The notes under the pieces: model-generated
Databases searched by the model: none
What the model was told of the DNA's origin: nothing
Seen by the model: the letters and a program-made list of their open reading frames with translations, nothing else
DNA from: a virus
Reading direction: 5' to 3' (one strand)
DNA: 26,180 bases
Virus record (IMG/VR): IMGVR_UViG_3300035670_001118
Location: 1 to 26,180 of that record
Shown: piece by piece, positions 15,535-23,024 of the stretch
Numbering within the stretch: the stretch's first letter is position 1
How the letters are laid out: each line of letters opens with the position of its first letter
Made by a program: the position numbers and the translations under genes

Positions 15535-17604
15535 TTAAGTAATAGTCGTAATTGTCATTGTGGAATCACCTGTGGTATTAGTTAAACCACTTAAATGTTG
15601 TGATCCTCCAGAAGGAGCCCAACTGTGGTGTCTATATTCAAATGTAAGTGATTGGCTGGATACTGAAACTGTGGTGTAGTTGGCATAACTGATTCCACTC
15701 CAAGTTCCTGTATCGGAGCCGTCAGGATTAAGTTTATGAACTGTTACATATTTTGGTGTTGCTTCGTGTTTAACCAATGAATATATGTGTTGTCCTGTAG
15801 AAGTTGATGCCATTGACATTGGAACATCAACACTTGTTGTACTATATTTTCTTTGCCACTGTATAACAAAAGAAGAATTTAATTTTACAATAATTACATC
15901 AGCATTTCTTTGCATAGAAATGTAGATATTTCCGTCACTATCAGTACATACTCCTCCAACATCTGATATAGCACCTGCACTGTCTGTAAATTTATAAGTT
16001 GAAGCGGAAGACCAAGTTGGCGTTATTTTTATTAAATATGCATGGCCGTTTACCGGATCATGACCTGAAGCATATGTATACTTTGATGCATCTACATGAA
16101 TTTTGTTCCATTTAAAATTATTTAAATTTGAAACTCCAAATGACACGGCTGGATTTGAACCGTTAGCAAGTAAAAAAGGAGATGCTGGTGTAGGATAAGC
16201 TCCGTATAATCTAACTAAAAATCCTTTAAAATTATTTTGATTTGGGTCATACGCATTATAAGATTTACCGCATATTGCAATATATCCATCTTTATATGAT
16301 GCAGCATCAAATATCCAATGTTTGTCACCATATGCTGTTGAACATTCATAATTATTTGAATAGTGTCGAGCGTATGTTGCTATATTAAGCGATCCGTTTG
16401 CAGCATTTAATTTGTAATGTATTGGAACCATAGATCGTTGAGTGGTACCACCAAACAATGTTCTTCCATTTACTAGATCAAAAACATTAACACAATCTTC
16501 TGCTGCGCCATTATGTACAACAACCATACCTTCATCACCTTGGCTACCATATGTTGAATGATAATAAGCTAATTTGCTAGCAAAAAGAACTGCTCCGGTA
16601 TTAGCATTTAATTTAAAAACTGAAGTGTCCATATCATCATAAACTGAACTTGTATTTGAACCTAATGATCCCGTATAATATATGGCATTATTTGCATAAT
16701 TTAAACTGTAACCTAAGTATTGATTTCTTGATGATTCTGTGTTAATTTGTTTTTGCCAACGAGTTGAACCTTCTTTGGTTAAACTTAAAACGCCAGTATT
16801 ATTTGATGATCCATTTCCACCAAGCCCACTACCTTTTGTAGCTATTGCAACATAAACATTATCACTATCATCAACAGTTAAATTTTCTGCATATGTATCA
16901 TAACTTGCAGTAGATATTTTTCTAATCCATGTAGATAATGTAGTTACTGTTAAACTAAAAGACCTTGTGGACTCTTGATTTTCTGCATCTGTTGCAACGA
17001 CATCAAAATTGTATAAAGTGTCATTTGCAATACCTGTAACTGTACCATATACATAACCATTTGATAACAAAGTTACTCCATTTGGCAATGAAGATCCTAA
17101 AGCAAGTTGATATGTTGTTGCATATGTAGCATTTAAATTTAAATTGAATGCAACATCAAGCCTTTGATTTGTTAATGTTGTTCCTGTTATCCATAAAGGT
17201 TCAGATGAATATGTCAAACCATTAACATTAATTGCAGTACCACCATCTGTATTTACAACATAAAGATTATATGTAGCAGCGGACTTTGCAGGAACTTGTG
17301 CATGTAAAGTATTTGAGTCAATAAAAGTTACTGACGTTGCTGGTGTGCCTTCAATTAATAACTGAGCACCAGTTTTAAATCCTGTTCCATTAACAACAAT
17401 ATAACCACCACCAATATTTGCAGCAGTATCATCTAAAACATGGTAAGTTGAGTTTGCAATATCAACAGAAGTAATTTTAGGACCACCACCTTCAACGATT
17501 GTGGTTGCAACAGAAGATTCAATTTTAGGTAGAGTTACTGCATTATTTGCAAGTAACTCTGTGTCAACTGTACCTGAAGCGAGCAGTAATCTTTTGCGTG
17601 TCAT
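15535..17604 (-). CDS. Modular adhesin: TIG, putative Ig, beta-propeller
   Basis: The protein has 689 residues. Residues 1-35 (ASGTVDTELLANNAVTLPKI) are a fibre-type N-terminus. Residues 42-132 look like an IPT/TIG domain (PKITSVD...GGYIVVNGTGFKTGAQLLIEG). Residues 135-221 look like a putative-Ig (He_PIG-type) domain, with LPNGVTLLSNGYVYGTVTG and YNFDVVATDAEN. Residues ~224-640 carry repeats of form xxYAENLTVDDSDNVYVA, CTDSDGNIYISM and VFKLNANTGAVLFA, as in beta-propeller blades. The C-terminal 50 residues are Ser/Thr-rich. A propeller at the fibre tip suggests binding to a surface polysaccharide or protein. It is the last gene of the fibre cluster. Domain calls are by eye. Confidence 0.8.
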   Translation of the reverse strand: MTRKRLLLASGTVDTELLANNAVTLPKIESSVATTIVEGGGPKITSVDIANSTYHVLDDTAANIGGGYIVVNGTGFKTGAQLLIEGTPATSVTFIDSNTLHAQVPAKSAATYNLYVVNTDGGTAINVNGLTYSSEPLWITGTTLTNQRLDVAFNLNLNATYATTYQLALGSSLPNGVTLLSNGYVYGTVTGIANDTLYNFDVVATDAENQESTRSFSLTVTTLSTWIRKISTASYDTYAENLTVDDSDNVYVAIATKGSGLGGNGSSNNTGVLSLTKEGSTRWQKQINTESSRNQYLGYSLNYANNAIYYTGSLGSNTSSVYDDMDTSVFKLNANTGAVLFASKLAYYHSTYGSQGDEGMVVVHNGAAEDCVNVFDLVNGRTLFGGTTQRSMVPIHYKLNAANGSLNIATYARHYSNNYECSTAYGDKHWIFDAASYKDGYIAICGKSYNAYDPNQNNFKGFLVRLYGAYPTPASPFLLANGSNPAVSFGVSNLNNFKWNKIHVDASKYTYASGHDPVNGHAYLIKITPTWSSASTYKFTDSAGAISDVGGVCTDSDGNIYISMQRNADVIIVKLNSSFVIQWQRKYSTTSVDVPMSMASTSTGQHIYSLVKHEATPKYVTVHKLNPDGSDTGTWSGISYANYTTVSVSSQSLTFEYRHHSWAPSGGSQHLSGLTNTTGDSTMTITTIT

Positions 17605-17626
17605 TTGAAAGCCTTTTTTCTTTTAT

Positions 17627-19192
17627 TTATTTCCAGAATTGTGGTGGTAATGTTTGTGGAGTTGGTGCCGCATTAAATGAAACCCTTGTTGGGAAATCAA
17701 CTTCATATATTTGATTTAATTTTAACTCTATTGTTGTTGGAGAAACAGTAGAGATTACAAAATTTGTTTGTGCATTTTGTGAATCAACACTTTGCATTGT
17801 GATACTTGTAAATGTATTGAAGCTATTTGAAACATCTAAAGTTTCAATTGATGCAAATGTGATGTTTGTAACTGGAACATTAGTATAATTAAAACCCGCT
17901 GCGCTAACTTCGAGCTGAGTATTGCCGGCGCCGCCAACAAAATATACACCAATATCATCATCAATAATAGATGCTGGGTATGCTGTTTCTGTTATAGTGT
18001 AACCAACAACATTATTGACAGCTGTAATGATTACAACTTTTGTGTTATTGATATCGTAGTTTGTAATAGGATCAATAATTAAATTGGCAAGAGAGTTGCC
18101 ATTTGTAATTGTTATTGTTCCGCTTGATGCACTGAATGTTGCTGCACCAGATACATCGTAATCTGTTTGATAAACCGCATTTCCTGTAACAGAAAATTGT
18201 ATGGTTACATCGCCATCTGTAATTGCATTTGCACCATTTGCTCTAGAGAAAGAGTAAACGATATTGCTGGTACCATCTTCAGATGTAAAAGATGGAGAAA
18301 CTTCTATCGATACAGTTGGGCCAGTTGCTTCTGGTACTGGTGCTGAAGCTAATGATAATACAATTTTTCCGGCAGTTGCACCATTACCAGCTGTTCCTCT
18401 ATCACTATCTGACGCATTTCCTGGACTCGTACTGCTAGATCCATTATAGAGTGTAACATCGGTTACATATGTTGTACTATAATAACCTGAGCCACCACCA
18501 CCACCAAAACCGCCAGCATCACCACCACCGCCACCGCCGCCATAATGGCCGCCGCCACCGCCGCCACCGCCTTGGTCACCAGCATCGTATATACCCATAC
18601 CACCAGTATAGCCAGAAATTCCAGAAACCGAACCACCAGAATAACTATCTGTAGCACCAGATCCTCGGCCGCCGTTTGTTCCAGATCCAGACGAACCGGT
18701 TCTTCTAGAACCAACACCACCTGCACCAGCACTTACTTGTGTGCCTCCACCGCCGCCGGAACCTGGTGCAGTTGAACCATTTGTACCACCACCAGATCCA
18801 CCTTGGCGGCCACTAGCGTCAGCTCCTGAACCACCACCACCACCGCCTGCAATCAGTACTTCTGTTGAACCTGCCCGTAAAACTCCTGAGGCAGCACCAC
18901 CGCCGCCACCGCCTCTAGTACTACTTGCGCTTGTTCCTGGATTACCAACAAACAGTTGATATGTTACTCCATTCTCAAAAGATATTTTTCCAAAAGCTGC
19001 ACCACCTGGACCACCACCATTACCAGTTGTGTAGTTACCACCACCAGCACCCCATATTTTTGTGTTAGCTGAGAAGTCTGCTGTTGGTGTAATTGTCCAA
19101 AGACCGCCAGATGGCAATACTAAGTCACCATCTGTACTTAAATTCCAGGTGGACTTTCCGCTAACTGAAGGTGATATGGTAAACGTTGACAT
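17627..19192 (-). CDS. Polyglycine-rich adhesin with Calx-beta module
   Basis: The protein has 521 residues. Residues 1-45 are beta-rich (TWNLSTDGDLVLPSGG). Residues ~48-275 are dominated by Gly runs separated by short hydrophobic strands, such as EVLIAGGGGGG and GKIVLSLA. This resembles bacterial glycine-rich surface domains and the polyglycine tip of T-even gp38-type adhesins. Residues 292-413 look like a Calx-beta domain ending in SIIDDD, with possible calcium ligands. Residues 414-521 are a C-terminal domain shared with the next gene upstream. The coding strand here is full of GGx codons, so it is locally GC-rich. It follows the 456-aa gene with tandem stops (TAATAAATG). Likely a receptor-binding tail protein. 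Confidence 0.8.
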   Translation of the reverse strand: MSTFTISPSVSGKSTWNLSTDGDLVLPSGGLWTITPTADFSANTKIWGAGGGNYTTGNGGGPGGAAFGKISFENGVTYQLFVGNPGTSASSTRGGGGGGAASGVLRAGSTEVLIAGGGGGGSGADASGRQGGSGGGTNGSTAPGSGGGGGTQVSAGAGGVGSRRTGSSGSGTNGGRGSGATDSYSGGSVSGISGYTGGMGIYDAGDQGGGGGGGGHYGGGGGGGDAGGFGGGGGSGYYSTTYVTDVTLYNGSSSTSPGNASDSDRGTAGNGATAGKIVLSLASAPVPEATGPTVSIEVSPSFTSEDGTSNIVYSFSRANGANAITDGDVTIQFSVTGNAVYQTDYDVSGAATFSASSGTITITNGNSLANLIIDPITNYDINNTKVVIITAVNNVVGYTITETAYPASIIDDDIGVYFVGGAGNTQLEVSAAGFNYTNVPVTNITFASIETLDVSNSFNTFTSITMQSVDSQNAQTNFVISTVSPTTIELKLNQIYEVDFPTRVSFNAAPTPQTLPPQFWK

Positions 19193-19195
19193 TTA

Positions 19196-20566
19196 TTAAT
19201 CTGTCCAAACTTGAATAGGATTATCTGATGCTGGTGAAGGACCATCGAAATCATAATAAGAAACAAAGTCAATTGAATAGGTTAAATTTATATCTAACTG
19301 TACAGAATCGGTACTTATAGTTGTCATTGTATTCAAACTATTTGACACATCTAATGTTTCAATAGTAGCAAAAGTAATGTTTGTAACAGGAATAGAAGTA
19401 AAACTTAAATTTGCTACACTAAATTCTAACTGATTGTTTCCTGCACCACCAACTGGATAAACACCAATATCATCATCGTAAATGTAACCCGTAACGGCTG
19501 ATGTTACAACAAGATAACCTGCGGTAGTATTAGCCGGTGTAATTGTTACGCTATCAACACCAAAATAAGAAATATTAGATGTACCTTCAATATCAGCATC
19601 TGGTGTTGGAATAATAATTAAGTTTGCATTTGCTGTTCCGTTTTGAATCGTAATTTGACCAGCAGATGAACTAAATGAATCTGCGCCTTCAACGGTATAA
19701 TCAACGTTGTAAGTTGCATTACCACTCACAGCAAACGAAACTACATCAGTACCAGAAGTTACAGGTACTCCCGTGTCTGCACGATAGAACGTGAAGATTA
19801 AATTTGATGATGCGTTTTCTAATACGCTTGTTGGAGAAACTGAGAGACTTATTCTTGGGCCTGGAGGCGGACCTAAAAACTCCGAATTTATTTGTGAAAC
19901 TTCTGCATCTGATAGTCTGCGATCATAAGCCGCAAAATAAGAAATGTCACCCCAGTATTGACTATTACTGTTTACATCAGTATTGCCATTGTGATAAGCA
20001 CCAATGACATAAAAACTATTATTGTATCGAGCATTAGAATTAGTTATAGTGCCTCTTTGTACACCATTAACATTTAGATCAAATGTATTTGGAGAATCAT
20101 TATTTGACCAACGAACGACCCACAAATCAAAATCACTAGGATAACCTGGTAAAGATTGTTGAGAATAACCTGTACTGTAAAATCCAGATCCTTGGTCGTA
20201 GAGACCAATGTTCCATCCAGCCTCTTGAATAATAACTTGGTGATCTTCGCTCCAACCTCTAGTCAAAGTTCTCCATGTAGAAGAGGAATTTAAAACTCTT
20301 GTATAAAGAACATATGTTACACCAGATGTTCCAGTTAATCCAGGAACATCACCAGCACCAGCACTTCTTTTGGCAGAACCATAACTGCCACTAAAGTTCA
20401 TATATGGTATTGAACCCGTGGTCTGCCAAGCGCCGGCATTTATATTAAAGTTATTGGAATTTCCTGAAGTATCGTACCAAACTGATCCAGAACCAGGATA
20501 AGAAGAACTATTACTAGCGTCTAAAGCTAATTTAAGGCCAGAAGTTACATTATTAGTATATGACAC
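19196..20566 (-). CDS. LamG-like plus Calx-beta tail adhesin
   Basis: The protein has 456 residues. Residues 1-230 look like a concanavalin/LamG fold: SGLKLALDASNSSSYPGSG, WYDTSGNSNNF, then FDLNVNGVQRGTI, FYVIGAYHNG and the closing ISYFAAYDRRLSDAEVSQIN. Such domains bind sugars. A GPPPGP linker (232-237) leads to a Calx-beta-like domain (239-366, ending YIYDDD) and a C-terminal domain that nearly repeats that of the next gene. The start is GTG at 20566 with GGAG eight bases upstream; nearby ATGs (20570, 20580) are out of frame. It follows the 352-aa gene by 15 bases. Confidence 0.8.
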   Translation of the reverse strand: MSYTNNVTSGLKLALDASNSSSYPGSGSVWYDTSGNSNNFNINAGAWQTTGSIPYMNFSGSYGSAKRSAGAGDVPGLTGTSGVTYVLYTRVLNSSSTWRTLTRGWSEDHQVIIQEAGWNIGLYDQGSGFYSTGYSQQSLPGYPSDFDLWVVRWSNNDSPNTFDLNVNGVQRGTITNSNARYNNSFYVIGAYHNGNTDVNSNSQYWGDISYFAAYDRRLSDAEVSQINSEFLGPPPGPRISLSVSPTSVLENASSNLIFTFYRADTGVPVTSGTDVVSFAVSGNATYNVDYTVEGADSFSSSAGQITIQNGTANANLIIIPTPDADIEGTSNISYFGVDSVTITPANTTAGYLVVTSAVTGYIYDDDIGVYPVGGAGNNQLEFSVANLSFTSIPVTNITFATIETLDVSNSLNTMTTISTDSVQLDINLTYSIDFVSYYDFDGPSPASDNPIQVWTD

Positions 20567-20581
20567 GCATCAATCTCCATG

Positions 20582-21640
20582 TCATTGCATTAAAATGCCA
20601 ATATTTAAACCGCGATTTCTTGTATCGCTTTCATTGTGAGTGCAGCTAAATTTATAATATCTTCTTCCAGAAACATAAAATACTTCGCCTGTTTGGTGGT
20701 TTTTTCCAGACAACAAAACTATTCCTTCTGGAATTTGCCACGCATTTCCTCTTAGGTGATTTCCTAACATAAAAGGATAAACTGCTGTAGATTGATTTCC
20801 ATATCGATTGTATCTATCACTAATAAAACTTTCACTAGTACTATTTGGATACATCTTAATTAAATTATCATTAAAGTTATTATAAGAATCGCCTGTTGTT
20901 ACTGTGATATCTTGAGAGGTTGATAACAGATTATTGAATCTTGATATATTTACACCTGGTTGATATTTGTGTAAATGTGCTTGTAAATAATATTGAGTGT
21001 TGTCACCATTTCCCATTCCAGATAAACCAATCATCGGAACAGCATCAGAATTTGGATAACCATGAACAATAGAAGCAGAAGCATTACCAACATACCAAAA
21101 AGTTCTATTTGTAACACAGCCAACAAATATGAAAGATTGATTTACTGAAATAACCCATCTTTTTCCAGCAACAGTGCCCCATTGATCTATACTATCTCTT
21201 CTGTTTGGAGCCTCATTGCCGGCTTCACCCGCACCAAGAAAATTTAAGGGCCGAGCGTAATCAAAATTTCCATAAGTTGTAGCTTCAATATCACTTGTAG
21301 CAAAAGAACCTAAGAAACCAGAAAGATTTCCATGATTATTATACGTTGTACTATTTGTGCGAACAGCAAAACCTTTTCTATATGCAGGCTTATCTGCTTT
21401 GCCAGCTACAGGAGCATGAATTTCGGTCTTAGGTGTTTGTTCAGTTGGACCAGCATAAATTAATTTTTCTGTCCAACCTCCTGCACCAGTACTATATTCG
21501 TGATAGAAACTACAATAAGTGGATGTTGTTGCTTCTGCTTTTAATACATTATTACCAGTAGCAACTGCATTTAATATTTTAATAAATGTTTTTGTTCCAC
21601 CTGTTCCGTCCGCTGTTGTAGGAACAAATTCAACAAACAT
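20582..21640 (-). CDS. Tail-fibre cluster protein, function unknown
   Basis: The protein has 352 residues and I recognise no named family. It is rich in Tyr, Asn, Ser and Gly, and looks like folded beta structure. Notable pieces are GKRWVISVNQSFIFVGCVTNRTFWYVG (mid-protein), then a C-terminal IPEGIVLLSGKNHQTGEVFY...SGRRYYKFSC. The end resembles the C-terminus of the next upstream gene product, suggesting a shared tip fold. Cysteines are few. There is no signal peptide or membrane segment. It starts right after tandem stops of that gene (TAATAAATG). From its place among adhesin genes it is probably a fibre or baseplate-associated virion protein. Confidence 0.72.
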   Translation of the reverse strand: MFVEFVPTTADGTGGTKTFIKILNAVATGNNVLKAEATTSTYCSFYHEYSTGAGGWTEKLIYAGPTEQTPKTEIHAPVAGKADKPAYRKGFAVRTNSTTYNNHGNLSGFLGSFATSDIEATTYGNFDYARPLNFLGAGEAGNEAPNRRDSIDQWGTVAGKRWVISVNQSFIFVGCVTNRTFWYVGNASASIVHGYPNSDAVPMIGLSGMGNGDNTQYYLQAHLHKYQPGVNISRFNNLLSTSQDITVTTGDSYNNFNDNLIKMYPNSTSESFISDRYNRYGNQSTAVYPFMLGNHLRGNAWQIPEGIVLLSGKNHQTGEVFYVSGRRYYKFSCTHNESDTRNRGLNIGILMQ

Positions 21641-21643
21641 TTA

Positions 21644-22771
21644 TTAGGCTCCATTGATTGTAGTTGGTACCAAGTAACAAGCTGGATGTCCATAGTTAGT
21701 GCCAGCTACTGATTCAACGTTATTGCCGGTTCTATGCATTCTAACGACTCTATAACTTACACCTTGTATAGAAATCTCATCTCCGTTTTGACCAATGAAA
21801 TCGGATGTTCTATAAAGATTAGGAATTTTTCCGTAACCATTACCTCTAGAGTTAGCCTGTGTTGTGTTTCCATATCCTGGAGTGCCTGGATAAAAATACA
21901 CTGGCAATAGATAATTCTGTGAGTTACCAACAGAATCTCTTGTTGGATAAACCGCAGTAGCTGGTGTTGGCCAAATCATCGGATAAATGTATGTTGTTTC
22001 CGTTTGGTGACCATTTCTTCTGCCGTCAGCATGCCTATAAGCCGTTGAAGCACTTCCATCAAACATTCTACCCATAGTAATTCTGGCATCTTGTCGACCT
22101 TGATAAGTTTCTAAGGTTGGATATGTAGAAGTTGGCCAATATAAACCTCCAGCAATAATACTAAATCCAGGATAAAATTTATCATCAATACTTCTTGCCC
22201 AAGTATCTGCACCTGTAGCTTCATATTCTAACATTGCAGACGAACCACCAAAATTATTACTATCTTTAAAAGTAATAATTGTCCAATATTCCGATAAGAA
22301 GAAATTTAATTCGGCTGCACTTGTATATGGATTCAATTGAGAACCAACGTTTGTCGTGTAAACGCCGTTTTGTTCCCAATAACCATCAAAGTTGGTACCA
22401 TTTGGTTCGTAAAAGTTAATACTTGTTGGATGGTCAGTAACTCTTGTTCGCCAAGAGAATACTGGACTGCCTCCGCTTATCTGGTTGGCTAATTGTAAGG
22501 CTCTTCTAGCACCAGTTACAGAATGGTGTTCTTTATAAAAAATAATTCTTGTTGGATTAGCATCATCACCACCAATTACTGTTGACATCGTAAGGGTGGA
22601 TGGTTTAGATCCAACTTTTACACAATTGTTTATTGCAAAAGCAGCAGTAGGTAAAGCTGCGATTTCAGTAGTACCATTAATAACACCTACAATCCAATCA
22701 GCAACAGTTAGACCACTTACGGTAGTTCTGAGTGAATAATTATTATTTGTAAACGAAATTTTTACGTACAT
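21644..22771 (-). CDS. Tail-fibre cluster protein, function unknown
   Basis: The protein has 375 residues and no family that I recognise. The N-terminal 60 residues (MYVKISFTNNNYSLRTTVSG ... AFAINNCVKVGS) look like a small attachment domain. The rest is Tyr-, Thr-, Gly- and Asn-rich beta sequence, ending in IPNLYRTSDFIGQNGDEISI..GVSYRVVRMHR. That end has the same spacing as the end of the 352-aa protein (IP...G.NG-E-I...G..YR). It begins with an AAAGGAAAT ribosome site, 15 bases after the 76-aa gene. Likely a virion fibre or receptor-binding component by context only. Confidence 0.72.
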   Translation of the reverse strand: MYVKISFTNNNYSLRTTVSGLTVADWIVGVINGTTEIAALPTAAFAINNCVKVGSKPSTLTMSTVIGGDDANPTRIIFYKEHHSVTGARRALQLANQISGGSPVFSWRTRVTDHPTSINFYEPNGTNFDGYWEQNGVYTTNVGSQLNPYTSAAELNFFLSEYWTIITFKDSNNFGGSSAMLEYEATGADTWARSIDDKFYPGFSIIAGGLYWPTSTYPTLETYQGRQDARITMGRMFDGSASTAYRHADGRRNGHQTETTYIYPMIWPTPATAVYPTRDSVGNSQNYLLPVYFYPGTPGYGNTTQANSRGNGYGKIPNLYRTSDFIGQNGDEISIQGVSYRVVRMHRTGNNVESVAGTNYGHPACYLVPTTINGA

Positions 22772-22786
22772 TTTTTATATTTCCTT

Positions 22787-23017
22787 TTAAAAACCTGTTT
22801 TTAAAGTGCTTTCCGCAGTTAAAATATGTTTGTTATTTTGGTCAACATCTACGACTAAGACCAACGTTTTGTCTAAGTGTTGAACGAAATGTAGTTGTGC
22901 ATATTTATCGACCATTCTTCCTACCGCTGGAGAACCTTCTGCACTATACAAAGAGTAACTTTCTAATGTATCAATATCTATATTAAAATAATGTATCAAA
23001 AGTTCTTTTTCGTTCAT
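22787..23017 (-). CDS. Small conserved-looking protein, function unknown
   Basis: The protein has 76 residues and is soluble, with no signal peptide or membrane segment. The N-terminus is acidic and helical (MNEKELLIHYFNIDIDTLES). The middle has HFVQHLDKTLVLVVDVDQNN, likely a strand pair. It starts with a GAGGGAT ribosome site seven bases after the long fibre gene and lies 15 bases before the 375-aa gene. A small fibre chaperone or adaptor would fit the position, but nothing in the sequence proves it. Confidence 0.65.
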   Translation of the reverse strand: MNEKELLIHYFNIDIDTLESYSLYSAEGSPAVGRMVDKYAQLHFVQHLDKTLVLVVDVDQNNKHILTAESTLKTGF

Positions 23018-23024
23018 TATAAAT

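Noticed and set aside
17624-17631. AATAAATA before the 689-aa gene as a late promoter
   Set aside because: It overlaps the Lys-stop codons of the preceding gene and mismatches the consensus.
18469-18959. Plus-strand Pro/His/Thr-rich frames opposite the polyglycine gene
   Set aside because: They are antisense of Gly codons, with low complexity and no ribosome site.
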